From: DAIQNV01 sp036788215
Lineage (GTDB): Bacteria; Planctomycetota; Phycisphaerae; Phycisphaerales; UBA1924
Assembly (NCBI GenBank): GCA_036788215.1
Contig: DAIQNV010000058.1
Coordinates: 1 to 19,268 of the forward strand
Direction: 5' to 3'
DNA: 19,268 bases
How positions within the stretch are numbered: position 1 is the first letter of the stretch; every line of letters starts with the position of its first letter. Both the position numbers and the translations under genes were made by a program. The notes beneath the pieces were generated by a model that ran no database searches, was not told the origin of the DNA, and worked only from the letters and a program-made list of their open reading frames with translations. Positions 1 to 7,557 of this stretch are shown here, piece by piece.

Positions 1-339
1 GACGGAGTTCTGGAAGCGGTCGCCCTGTGAGTTTTCGTAGGTGAGGACGCGGGCCCGTTCCGTGTCGTCGAGGCAGGCGGCGTAGGCGGACCACTCGACG
101 TGGGCGGTGTCGAGGTCGGCCTGGATCTGGTCGAGGGTGGGGCTTTCGGGCCAGGCGGAGGGCGGGGGGCGGCTCTCGATACGGGCGAGCCAGACACGCC
201 GGGCGGCGGTGATGTGAGCGAGGAGGGTGAGGAGGCGGGCGTGGTCGGGGGAGGTGGAGGGGGGGAGTTGGCGGGCGCGGTTGATGAGGGTGGTCATGGA
301 CTCGTGTTCGTAGGTGAGGAGGGTGGGGAGGAGGGGCAT
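1..339 (-). CDS. DinB-like family protein, N-terminal part, cut by the window edge
   Basis: The minus frame is open from an ATG at 339 to base 1, exactly 113 codons, with no stop, so the C-terminus lies outside the window. The visible protein starts MPLLPTLLTYEHE and contains 'LLAHITAARRVWLARI' around residues 39-54. That matches the DinB/YfiT helix in which a metal-binding His is followed by an aromatic-Leu-x-Arg-Ile pattern. The later His residues expected in the C-terminal helix are not visible. DinB proteins are four-helix metal-binding proteins; some are thiol-dependent S-transferases, but most have no known substrate. The start lies 4 nt after the stop of the upstream membrane-protein gene (344-929), so it is probably the third gene of the prfA transcript. 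No strong Shine-Dalgarno site is seen; an internal ATG at residue 15 is an alternative start. Confidence 0.7.
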   Translation of the reverse strand, partial: MPLLPTLLTYEHESMTTLINRARQLPPSTSPDHARLLTLLAHITAARRVWLARIESRPPPSAWPESPTLDQIQADLDTAHVEWSAYAACLDDTERARVLTYENSQGDRFQNSV

Positions 340-343
340 GGGT

Positions 344-929
344 TTACTCGAACGGCCAAATGTTGGCTTCATTGTTTGGGATGTACCATTCCCGCGAATT
401 TCCATGGGCGTTTGGAATCCACCACTTCCGGAATTCCTCGGCCACGGCCGGGATCCTGATCGAACGGCTTTCGAGGTTGGGCGTCGGATACCCGCCGGGG
501 AAGAACAACTTCAGGCCGATCGTGTCCGCTTCCCACGATCGGGCCTCGCTATCGCCTCCCAGCCGGATCACCCACACCTGGTCGATTCCGGTATCCATCC
601 TCATCGGCGGCCAGAGCATGTACGCCGGCGGGTCCCAGCCGTCGCCACCCTCGGTCAGCAGTTCGACCAGCACCATGTCCTCTCGCGGTGGAGGGAGTGC
701 ATCGCTGTCGGCTGTGCCGCCCACAAGCGCCGTGGCCTCGTGAATTGCCGTTGCCAGAGTCGTGCGGTAGTTGTGGCTGGCCGCTTGCATGTTCGCGCCG
801 ACGGCAAGGACCGAGATCAAAAAACAGGCTCAGCGGCGCCACGATCAAGGTCCCGACTGCCAGGCCACCGGCGAACCAGTACCACCGGGAGCGTCGAGTC
901 TGGACTGGCTCGGGCCTCTCCTCTGTCAT
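344..929 (-). pseudogene. Small single-pass membrane protein with an apparent +1 frameshift
   Basis: An ATG at 929 overlaps the prfA stop in an ATGA, with GGAGG about 11 nt upstream. It encodes MTEERPEPVQTRRSRWYWFA followed by a hydrophobic run. The frame changes at a T6 run (A6 at 819-824 on the plus strand). Removing one T joins it to the downstream frame, which runs as 158 codons to a stop at 344. The joined product is about 194 residues: a short basic N-terminus, one long membrane segment (about residues 17-42) and a soluble domain ending 'NNEANIWPFE'. The hydrophobic segment is cleanly restored only when the frames are joined, which is why I treat this as one broken gene or a base-call error. 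Alternatively the second half starts at TTG 820. I recognise no family. The 3' half is visibly less GC-rich than neighbouring genes. Confidence 0.6.
819..824 (-). other. T6 homopolymer at the probable frameshift site
   Basis: Read on the minus strand the site is CTG TTT TTT GAT in the incoming frame. The downstream frame needs TTG ATC, a net +1 shift (loss of one T). The geometry does not fit the usual -1 slippery heptamer mechanism, because the shift goes the other way. Confidence 0.55.
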
Positions 930-2026
930 AGTTCAGAAAGCCTCCGTGCGGTTTCCTGTTCCATCAAGGCGTCGACGATGGGCGCGAGGTCGCCGGAGAG
1001 GGTTGCCGCGGTCTTGAACTTCACGCTGAGGCGTTGGTCGGCGGTGATGTCGTCCTGATAGCGGTAGACGCGGACTTTCTCGGAGCGTTCGCCGGTGCCG
1101 ATCTGGGCCTTTCGCGCGCCGGCCCGTTCGGCGTCGGCCCTTTGGCGTTCGACCTCCGCGACGCGGGCCGCGAGGAGGCGGCGGGCCTTGTCGCGGTTCT
1201 GGTGCTGGCTCTTGGATTCCTGCATGCGGACCTCGATGCCGGTGGGCAGGTGGACGAGGTGGACCGCGGTCGCGACCTTGTTGACGTTCTGCCCGCCGGG
1301 GCCCTGGGAGGTCGTGACGTGTTCTTCGACGTCCTTGGCCCAGTCGATCCGGATCTCGACCGCTTCGGGCTCGGGGAGGACCGCGACGGTGGCGGTCGAG
1401 GTGTGGATGCGGCCCTGGGTTTCGGTCGCGGGGACACGCTTGACGGAGTGGACGCCCGCTTCGAAGGCAAGCTCGGCGAAGACGCCCGGGCCCCGGATAT
1501 TCACGACCGCGTGGCGGACGCCTCCGACGCCGGCGTCGGCCTGGGCGTCGAGGGTCTCCCATTGCCAGGACCGGGCGAGGGCGTAGCGCTCGTACATGTT
1601 CAGCAGGTCGCGGGCCCAGAGGCCGGCCTCGTCTCCGCCGGCGCCGGCCCGCACCTCGAGGATGATCGAGCCGACGCGCCGGTCGTCGGAGTTGACGAGG
1701 GCGGCCTTGACGCGCTCGATCTCTACGGAGGCCCTGGCTTCGAGCCTCGGGGCTTCGTCCCGGGCGAGCTCGGCGAGCTCGGGGTCGTCGCCTGAGGCGA
1801 TGGCGGTGCGGTACTCGGAGGCCTCGGCGAGCAGGGCCCGGTAGCGGGCGTACCCCCCCACCACTTCGTCGAGGGCGGCCTTCCTGATCGAGAGGTCGCG
1901 GACCTTGGTGTGGTCGGCGAGGGTGCTTGGGTCCTCGAGCTGTCGTGTCAGGTCGGCGTGCTGCCGGGCGAGCTCGTCGAGCTTGGTGCGGAGTGCAGCG
2001 GGGAGTGGGGCGACATCGGCGGGCAT
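926..2026 (-). CDS. prfA: Peptide chain release factor 1 (RF1)
   Basis: The product has 366 residues (E. coli RF1 has 360) from an ATG at 2026; the frame is open further upstream but would run into the divergent gene. RF1 recognises UAA and UAG in the ribosomal A site and triggers peptidyl-tRNA hydrolysis. The decoding tripeptide is P199-A200-T201 within 'RVPATETQGRIHTS', the RF1 form rather than the RF2 SPF. The catalytic GGQ is G244-G245-Q246, followed by 'HLPTGIEVRMQESKSQHQN'. The N-terminal ~110 residues are the helical domain 1. The stretch at about 319-333 ('RVYRYQDDITADQRL') differs strongly from the usual RTYNFPQGRVTDHRI, though the spacing is kept. The common partner prmC, which methylates the GGQ glutamine, is not adjacent. 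The stop overlaps the next gene in an ATGA, implying coupling. Confidence 0.95.
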   Translation of the reverse strand: MPADVAPLPAALRTKLDELARQHADLTRQLEDPSTLADHTKVRDLSIRKAALDEVVGGYARYRALLAEASEYRTAIASGDDPELAELARDEAPRLEARASVEIERVKAALVNSDDRRVGSIILEVRAGAGGDEAGLWARDLLNMYERYALARSWQWETLDAQADAGVGGVRHAVVNIRGPGVFAELAFEAGVHSVKRVPATETQGRIHTSTATVAVLPEPEAVEIRIDWAKDVEEHVTTSQGPGGQNVNKVATAVHLVHLPTGIEVRMQESKSQHQNRDKARRLLAARVAEVERQRADAERAGARKAQIGTGERSEKVRVYRYQDDITADQRLSVKFKTAATLSGDLAPIVDALMEQETARRLSEL

Positions 2027-2093
2027 CGGCGAAGGGTACGCGGGTGGCCCGCTATGCTCGCGAAGGCCCAGCGGCGTGTTTGAAGGGGATTCG
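2027..2093. promoter_or_regulatory. Divergent promoter region between prfA and the esterase
   Basis: These 67 nt separate two divergent start codons, so promoters for both must lie here or within the coding sequences. TATGCT at 2053-2058 is a possible -10 for the plus-strand gene, but I see no convincing -35. AAGGGG just before the 2094 ATG is the ribosome binding site of the esterase. Confidence 0.35.
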
Positions 2094-2939
2094 ATGCAGG
2101 ACGGGTACACCTGGCGTTCGCGTGGGGAGCGGACGGTCACGCTGCCCTTGTGGGACGACGCCGCGGACGGTCGGACGCTGGATCTCCTGCTGCCCGAGCG
2201 GGTGGACCGGGACGACCCGCCCATGACGGTGGTGGTGCTGGCGGGGGGCGGCTACGGGCGGCGGACCTGGCACGAGGGGCCCGGGACGGCGCTGTGGCTG
2301 GCGATGCACGGGTTCGCGGCGGTGGATGTCCCCTACACCACGGCAGAGGACACGCCCCCGGGGGAGCCGGTGCGGGGGCGGGCGCTGGCGGATGCGTGCC
2401 GTGCGGTGCGGGTGGTGCGGGACCACGCGGGCCAGCACGGGCTGGGTGCGGGGCGGGTGGCGGTCCTCGGGTACAGCGCGGGGGGGCACCTCGCGGGGTC
2501 GGTGGCGCTCTTGCACGCGGAGACGGACGCGGGCGACCCGCTCGCGGACGCGTGGTCGGGCCGGCCCGACGCGGCGGCGTTGATCTATCCGGTGGTGTCG
2601 ATGGTGCCGCCCTGCCATGAGGGGAGCGTGCGGAACCTTCTGGGCCCGGGGGCGCCGGGTGCGGAGCGGGAGGGCCGCAGCTTGCAGAGGCGGGTGACGG
2701 GGGAGGCGCCGGCGTTGTTCACGGTGTTCGCGCAGGATGACGGCGTGGTGCCGATGCAGGGGGCGCTGGAGCTGGTGCGGGCGTACTACGACGCGCAGGT
2801 GCCTGTGGAGGCCCACTTCTTCCCGCGCGGGGGGCACGGGTTCGGGCTCGGGCTTAATCGAGCCGGGGCGGGGGGGGACCTGGGCGTGTCGCAGTGGCCC
2901 GGGCTGCTGGTGGCGTGGCTGCGGGGGTTGCCTGGCTGA
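2094..2939 (+). CDS. Alpha/beta hydrolase, BD-FAE / acetyl-esterase type
   Basis: The product has 281 residues from the ATG at 2094, which has AAGGGG 7 nt upstream; the frame is open further upstream, overlapping prfA. The fold is supported by an oxyanion loop 'VVVLAGGGYG' (46-55) and a nucleophile elbow G126-Y-S128-A-G-G. The acid is D216 ('QDDGVVP') and the base is H248 ('GGHGFGLG'). The order and the 'GGGYG' loop resemble the BD-FAE group of carbohydrate esterases (acetyl-xylan or feruloyl esterases) and related plant-polysaccharide deacetylases. No signal peptide is visible, so the enzyme is predicted to be cytoplasmic and to act on imported or soluble acyl esters. The exact substrate cannot be read from the sequence. 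It is followed by 185 nt before the ABC operon and is probably transcribed separately. Confidence 0.82.
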   Translation: MQDGYTWRSRGERTVTLPLWDDAADGRTLDLLLPERVDRDDPPMTVVVLAGGGYGRRTWHEGPGTALWLAMHGFAAVDVPYTTAEDTPPGEPVRGRALADACRAVRVVRDHAGQHGLGAGRVAVLGYSAGGHLAGSVALLHAETDAGDPLADAWSGRPDAAALIYPVVSMVPPCHEGSVRNLLGPGAPGAEREGRSLQRRVTGEAPALFTVFAQDDGVVPMQGALELVRAYYDAQVPVEAHFFPRGGHGFGLGLNRAGAGGDLGVSQWPGLLVAWLRGLPG

Positions 2940-3124
2940 GCTCGGGGCGAAAGAACGGGGCTGGGCTGCCGGAGAAGGGGCGATGGCGCATCCTGCGTGG
3001 CGCGAGGGGGTCTCGCCGGTCCGTGGGTGCGCTCGCTGGGGCTCCGAGCGGGGCTCTGGACCGGGCGGAAACCGCGACCAGGTCCGATAGATACACTCGC
3101 GCCGAAGTGAAGGGGATGCTGTCG
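2940..3124 (+). promoter_or_regulatory. Intergenic region upstream of the ABC operon
   Basis: These 185 nt hold no supported gene. A CGCTCG/CGAGCG hairpin with a 9-nt loop lies near 3032-3052 but has no T-run, so it is a weak terminator candidate. TACACT at 3092-3097 could be a -10 for the operon; no matching -35 is seen. AAGGGG at 3110-3115 is the ribosome binding site for the ATG at 3125. Confidence 0.3.
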
Positions 3125-4108
3125 ATGCACGCGATTGAGATGCACGGGGTGCGGAAGACCTTCGGGAAGAAGGTCGCGGTCGAGGGGCTGGATCTGACGA
3201 TCGAGCGGGGGAGCCTGCTCGGGCTGATCGGGCCTAACGGTGCGGGGAAGACGACCTCTATCCGGATGATCATGTCGATTCTGTTTCCAGACTCGGGCGA
3301 GCTGTCGGTGCTGGGGAAGCGGTCGGCGGTGGAGAGCAAGGACCTGATCGGGTACCTGCCCGAGGAACGGGGCATTTACAAGAAGATGAAGGTGGGCCAG
3401 TTCCTGAAGTACATGGCCCGGCTGAAGGGCGTGCCGGCAGACGGGCTGACGCGGAAGGTACGGGGGTGGCTGGAGCGGGTGGAGCTGCCCGAGGTGTGGG
3501 ACAAGAAGTGCGAGGAACTCAGCAAGGGCATGCAGCAGAAGGTGCAGTTCATCGCGAGCGTGGTGCACGACCCGGAGCTGATCATCCTCGATGAGCCCTT
3601 CAGCGGGCTCGACCCCGTGAACATGCGCCTGCTGCGGTCGCTGATCAACGACCTGCACGCGTCGGGGAAGACGGTGATCTTCTCGACGCATGTGATGGCC
3701 CAGGCGCAGGAGCAGTGCGACCAGGTGGTGATGATCCACAGGGGGCGCAAGGTGCTGGACGGGTCGCTCGATCGGATCCGGGCGGCGCACGAGACGCGCC
3801 GGATCGCGTTCGAACCTCTCAACGGGTCCGCGGATGCGGCGGCGGGGATTGCCGGCGTTGCATCGGTGCGCCGGGCGGAGCGGGGGTTTGAGGCGGAGCT
3901 GGCGGACGGGGCGGACCCGAGCGCGGTGCTGGCGGGGATCGCGGGGGCGGTGCCGGTGAGCCGGATCGAGGTGCACCGGCCCAGCCTCGAGGACATCTTC
4001 ATCGGGATCGTGACCGGGACGGGCGATGGGGTGGCGGACGAGGAGGCGCTGCGGGCTGAGCTGCGGGGCGGTCCGGCGGTGAGCGAGCAAGAGGGGGTGA
4101 TGCCGTGA
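3125..4108 (+). CDS. ABC transporter ATP-binding protein, NatA/YhaQ type
   Basis: The product has 327 residues. The ATG at 3125 is preferred because AAGGGG sits 9 nt upstream; an in-frame ATG at 3116 abuts that site, and the frame stays open well upstream. Walker A is G36-PNGAGKT, the ABC signature L132-SKGMQQKV, Walker B ELIILDEP with D156-E157, and the switch His is H189 ('FSTHVM'). The last ~100 residues form the DUF4162-like domain usual for ABC-2 exporters of the NatAB group, ending in the typical 'RPSLEDIFIGIV'. It powers the permease encoded next, whose GTG start overlaps this gene's stop (GTGA at 4105-4108). NatAB-like systems include a Na+ exporter, but most members have unknown substrates, so the cargo is not assigned. 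Confidence 0.93.
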   Translation: MHAIEMHGVRKTFGKKVAVEGLDLTIERGSLLGLIGPNGAGKTTSIRMIMSILFPDSGELSVLGKRSAVESKDLIGYLPEERGIYKKMKVGQFLKYMARLKGVPADGLTRKVRGWLERVELPEVWDKKCEELSKGMQQKVQFIASVVHDPELIILDEPFSGLDPVNMRLLRSLINDLHASGKTVIFSTHVMAQAQEQCDQVVMIHRGRKVLDGSLDRIRAAHETRRIAFEPLNGSADAAAGIAGVASVRRAERGFEAELADGADPSAVLAGIAGAVPVSRIEVHRPSLEDIFIGIVTGTGDGVADEEALRAELRGGPAVSEQEGVMP

Positions 4109-5523
4109 GCCGAGTCTTCGAGGTGGCGCGTCGCGAGTTCGTCTCGACGGCGTTGACGAAGGGGTTCATCGTCGGGGCGCTGTTGCTGCCGGCGCTGCTC
4201 GTTCCGGTGATCTTCCTGATCGGGTTCCTGATGAGCCGTGCGGAGCCGCCGGCGGAGCAGGGGCGGATCGCGGTCATTGACCCGACGGGTCGGGTGGTGG
4301 AGACCTTCGCGGAGCGGATCCGGCCCGAGGCGATCGCGGAGCGGCGGGCAGCCGATGCGCAGGCGGTCGTTGAGCAGACGCAGCGGATCGTGGGCGATGC
4401 GGCGGCGGCGCAGGCGGAGCGGGCCACGGAGCAGGCGGCGCAATCGGCGATCGCGTCGGTGCCGAAGCTCGCAGTGGAGGAGATCGACGCGGGGGGCGAC
4501 CTCGAGGCGGCGATCGCGGCTCAGCAGGAGCGCCTGCGCGCCCCAGCGGAACGCCTGGACGCGGAACGCCTGATCGCTCTGGTGATCGTGGACCCGAACG
4601 CGGTGGAGGCGAGTGCGGAGGCGGGTGAGGGCGAGCCCCGATTCGGCGCGTACCGCGTTTTCATCCGGCCCAAGCTGGATGCGCGGACGACGGGCGAGAT
4701 CCGGCGGAGCCTGTCCTGGGCGATCGTCGAGGAGCGGTTCGCAGCGGCGGATGTGGACCGGGCGGCGATCGCGGAGCTCTCGGCGGTGAACGCGCCGGAC
4801 ACGCAGGAGGTGACGGAGACGGGGACGCGGGACGCGGCGATCGGGCTGAACATGCTGATGCCCTTCGCGATCATGTTCCTGCTCTTCATGGGCGTGATGA
4901 CGGGGGGCCAATACCTGCTGACGACGACGGTGGAGGAGAAGGGCAGCCGCGTGGTGGAGGTGCTGCTGAGCGCGGTGAGCCCGATGCAGCTGATGTTCGG
5001 GAAGATCCTGGGGCAGATGTTCGTGGGGCTGAGCCTCCTGCTGGTGTACAACAGCCTCGGGATCGTGGCGCTGATCGTGTTCAACCAGCTCGACCTGATC
5101 TCGGCGGGGACGATCGGGTGGATGCTGGTCTTCTTCCTGCTGGCGTATGTGATGTTCGCGTCGTTCATGGCCGCCATTGGTGCGGCGGTGAACGAGCTGC
5201 GGGAGGCGCAGTCGCTGATGAGCCCGGTGATCCTGACGCTGATCGTCGGGTTCTACCTGTGCTTCCCGGTGAGCCAGGACCCGGACGCGGGGTACGCGGT
5301 GGCGCTGAGCTTCATCCCGCCGGTGAGCCCGCTCATCATGCTGACACGGGTGGCGAGCACCTCGCCCCCACCCGTGTGGCAGCCGATGGTGGCGGTGGTG
5401 ATCAACGCGGTCGCGGCGTACGCGTCGGTCTGGTTCGCGGCGAAGGTGTTCCGCGTGGGGCTGCTGATGTTCGGGAAGCCCCCGACACTCGGGACGCTCA
5501 TCAAGTGGGTGAGGATGGCGTGA
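4105..5523 (+). CDS. ABC-2 type permease, NatB/YhaP type
   Basis: The product has 472 residues from a GTG that overlaps the ATPase stop. Topology is classical for this family: one membrane segment at about 18-45, a soluble extracytoplasmic region of about 200 residues rich in Ala/Glu/Arg (46-250), then about five more hydrophobic segments from about 250 to 460. 'TTTVEEKGSRVVEVLLSAV' (about 273-291) is the conserved cytoplasmic loop of ABC-2 exporters that contacts the ATPase. It should form the membrane channel of the exporter with two copies of the preceding ATPase. The stop overlaps the methyltransferase start, again as GTGA (5520-5523), so the three proteins are probably made in fixed proportion. 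The substrate is unknown. Confidence 0.92.
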   Translation: MSRVFEVARREFVSTALTKGFIVGALLLPALLVPVIFLIGFLMSRAEPPAEQGRIAVIDPTGRVVETFAERIRPEAIAERRAADAQAVVEQTQRIVGDAAAAQAERATEQAAQSAIASVPKLAVEEIDAGGDLEAAIAAQQERLRAPAERLDAERLIALVIVDPNAVEASAEAGEGEPRFGAYRVFIRPKLDARTTGEIRRSLSWAIVEERFAAADVDRAAIAELSAVNAPDTQEVTETGTRDAAIGLNMLMPFAIMFLLFMGVMTGGQYLLTTTVEEKGSRVVEVLLSAVSPMQLMFGKILGQMFVGLSLLLVYNSLGIVALIVFNQLDLISAGTIGWMLVFFLLAYVMFASFMAAIGAAVNELREAQSLMSPVILTLIVGFYLCFPVSQDPDAGYAVALSFIPPVSPLIMLTRVASTSPPPVWQPMVAVVINAVAAYASVWFAAKVFRVGLLMFGKPPTLGTLIKWVRMA

Positions 5524-6329
5524 GCGAGGCGATCGACAAGCACGCGTTGTACGAGCTGTGCGTGCAGAGCACGAGGCACCTGGTTCCCTTCCTGCGGGCG
5601 GTGCACGGGAGGGAGCCCCGGGTTCTGGGCGAGGACTTCGCGGGGACGGCGGCGCTGTCGCACCACTGGGCGCGCGACGTAGCGGACGGGCGGGCGGTGG
5701 CTGTGGACCTCGATGGCGAGGCGCTCGCGTACCGGGGCGCAGCGCTCGGCGTCGAGAAGATCGAGGGGGATGTGCTGGGGGTCGCCGAGCCCGTCGATGT
5801 GGTGTGGGTGGGGAACTTCTCGATCGGGTACTGGCATTCTCGGGCGGAGCTGGTCGCGTATCTGAAGCATGTGCGGTCGCGGCTGAACGCGGGCGGGGTG
5901 TTCCTCTGCGACACCTACGGGGGGGAGTCGGCGTACCTGACCGGCGAGGTGCACCGGGACCACTGGATCACGGGCGAGGGCCTACCCGCGGCGCTGGAGC
6001 CCCACCGGGGCAAGCGGGTGCGCTACACCTGGGAGCAGCGGGACGCGGACCCGATGACGGGGATGGTGACGGATGTCTGCCACTTCCGAGTGATCGACGC
6101 GGGAGGGACGATCGACGACGAGCTCTTCGATGCGTTCGTGTACCGCTGGCGCCTATGGAGCGTGCCGGAGCTGCGCGATGCGCTCGCGGAGTCGGGCTTC
6201 GCCACGAGCGAGGTGTACGCGAAGACGGCGGAGGCGGTGGACGCGGAGGGGAATGTGTACGTGCGGGCGGTGGAGTCGGGCGATGAGCTGGAGGAGAGCT
6301 TTATCGTGATGGTGGCGGGGCGGGCGTAG
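5520..6329 (+). CDS. Class I SAM-dependent methyltransferase, EDF-[AC]-GT family (paralog 1)
   Basis: The product has 269 residues from a GTG at 5520 that overlaps the permease stop; longer in-frame starts would lie inside the permease. It begins VSEAIDKHALYELCVQS. The usual SAM-binding glycine motif appears as 'VLGEDFAGTAALSHHWA' (about 36-52), followed by the acidic strand end 'AVDLDGEAL' that should hold the ribose hydroxyls. Later landmarks are 'NFSIGYWHSRAELVAYL', 'FLCDTYGGESAY' and 'YRWRLWSVPELRDALAESGF'. All align with the second methyltransferase at 11324-12503, so the two are paralogs. The substrate is unknown; the family is found in planctomycetes and other bacteria but is uncharacterised as far as I know. 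Coupling to the exporter genes suggests a related role, but this is inference. Confidence 0.85.
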   Translation: MSEAIDKHALYELCVQSTRHLVPFLRAVHGREPRVLGEDFAGTAALSHHWARDVADGRAVAVDLDGEALAYRGAALGVEKIEGDVLGVAEPVDVVWVGNFSIGYWHSRAELVAYLKHVRSRLNAGGVFLCDTYGGESAYLTGEVHRDHWITGEGLPAALEPHRGKRVRYTWEQRDADPMTGMVTDVCHFRVIDAGGTIDDELFDAFVYRWRLWSVPELRDALAESGFATSEVYAKTAEAVDAEGNVYVRAVESGDELEESFIVMVAGRA

Positions 6330-6345
6330 GACGAACGCGATGCCC

Positions 6346-6375
6346 ATGGAGCCCCGAGCGTAAGCGAGCGGGCTG
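6346..6375 (+). repeat. REP-like element, left copy
   Basis: This 30-nt sequence contains GAGCCCCGAGCGTAAGCGAG and matches the reverse complement of 6888-6917 at 29 of 30 positions. It ends 22 nt beyond the stop of the transposase gene. It can form only a weak hairpin by itself (AGCCC/GGGCT outer stem, GTAA loop). Confidence 0.85.
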
Positions 6376-6397
6376 GCACACCCCCGGTCTAGATCCC

Positions 6398-6862
6398 TCA
6401 CTGATGCTCGACATAATGGACGGCGCTCGCGACCGCCTTCGCGTCGAAGAGATGCCGCGTGCTCCCGTGCGTGGTCCACACCCGGCCCTCCGCCTCGACG
6501 AGGTTCGCCTCGCGGAGCCTGCGCGTGGACCAGGACTTGAGCTGATTCATCATGCGTTCCGGCGTCGCACTGCCCGCGACCACGACATGAACATGGTTGG
6601 TGCGGCATGCAAGCGCGAGTATGCGCCAATCGCGATGCTCGCACACCTCCCGGATCGTCGCCTCCACAACGGTTCGTTCAGCATCACCGAATCGCACCGG
6701 TTCGTGGGTGAGCAACTTTTCGTCGTGGCGTTGGCGTGCGTTGTCTCGCTCCGCATGGGGCGCACCGAACCGATTGTCGCCGACGATGCTTCCGCGGGCG
6801 TCACCTCGCAGCCAGGTGCCGTAGGTCGTCCATGTAACGAAGTACGCGAGCGGGGCACCCAT
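6398..6862 (-). CDS. Y1 HUH transposase, REP-associated (RAYT-like)
   Basis: The product has 154 residues from an ATG at 6862. The HUH motif is H90-V91-H92 in 'TNHVHVVV', preceded by 'ILALACRTNH'. The N-terminus 'LAYFVTWTTYGTWLRGD' is characteristic of this transposase branch. The presumed catalytic Tyr is Y150 in 'SAVHYVEHQ', very near the C-terminus. Such proteins nick single-stranded hairpins of REP elements and form a 5' phosphotyrosine link. The gene sits between two inverted 30-nt REP-like copies (6346-6375 and 6888-6917), the expected arrangement for a domesticated RAYT with its substrate. The gene is shorter than many RAYTs, but no internal stop or shift is seen, so it may be active. 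No target-site duplication is visible. Confidence 0.88.
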   Translation of the reverse strand: MGAPLAYFVTWTTYGTWLRGDARGSIVGDNRFGAPHAERDNARQRHDEKLLTHEPVRFGDAERTVVEATIREVCEHRDWRILALACRTNHVHVVVAGSATPERMMNQLKSWSTRRLREANLVEAEGRVWTTHGSTRHLFDAKAVASAVHYVEHQ

Positions 6863-6887
6863 GGTCGGAACAGGCTAGCGAAGAAAT

Positions 6888-6917
6888 CAGCCCACTCGCT
6901 TACGCTCGGGGCTCCAT
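6888..6917 (-). repeat. REP-like element, right copy (inverted)
   Basis: This is the reverse complement of 6346-6375 with one C/T difference. It lies 25 nt upstream of the transposase ATG, so it is also within the gene's leader or promoter region and could let the transposase regulate itself. Confidence 0.85.
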
Positions 6918-6931
6918 AGAGGCACGCCCGC

Positions 6932-6947
6932 CCTTGCTTAAGCAAGG
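6932..6947. repeat. 16-nt perfect palindrome
   Basis: CCTTGCTTAAGCAAGG is fully self-complementary and lies between the right REP copy and the rnpB 3' hairpin. It could be a protein binding site or a short second hairpin after rnpB. The role is not known. Confidence 0.6.
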
Positions 6948-6959
6948 CAGTTGAACGAC

Positions 6960-6993
6960 CGCGGGCCCCGGGAGAGTTCCCCCGGGGCCCGCG
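6960..6993 (-). terminator. GC-rich hairpin at the 3' end of rnpB, terminator candidate
   Basis: A perfect 13-bp stem (CGCGGGCCCCGGG with CCCGGGGCCCGCG) encloses an 8-nt loop. Short flanking TTGAA/TTCAA arms may extend it to 6951-6998. It directly follows the RNase P RNA in its transcription direction. There is no U-tract, so a classical intrinsic terminator is only partly supported; it may instead protect or define the 3' end. Confidence 0.55.
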
Positions 6994-6999
6994 TTCAAA

Positions 7000-7462
<463 letters not shown>

Positions 7463-7557
7463 GATCGTAGCCCGACGCCATACGCTTGCGTCCGGGCCCA
7501 AGGGGCGGGCCCGCGAGCCCGATCCCCCCCACTCCCCGAGCCGGAGAGGTACCCCGC
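7463..7557. promoter_or_regulatory. Divergent promoter region between rnpB and the Gfo-like gene
   Basis: About 95 nt separate the two divergent genes. For rnpB, TACGAT at 7464-7469 on the minus strand is a possible -10, which would put the start near 7457; the -35 is weak. For the plus-strand gene, GGAGAGG at 7542-7548 is a good ribosome site 9 nt before GTG 7558. Confidence 0.35.

Noticed and set aside
818..825. Programmed -1 ribosomal frameshift at TTTTTTG
   Set aside because: The heptamer resembles a -1 slippery site, but the two coding frames are related by +1, so the standard mechanism would not join them.
926..2026. Assignment of the release factor as RF2 or the rescue factor ArfB
   Set aside because: The tripeptide is PAT, not SPF, and the protein has the full N-terminal domains and length of RF1; ArfB is much shorter.
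6346..6917. Insertion sequence with target-site duplication
   Set aside because: The sequences just outside the inverted copies do not match each other, and Y1 transposases of this kind do not normally create duplications. A REP/RAYT unit fits better.
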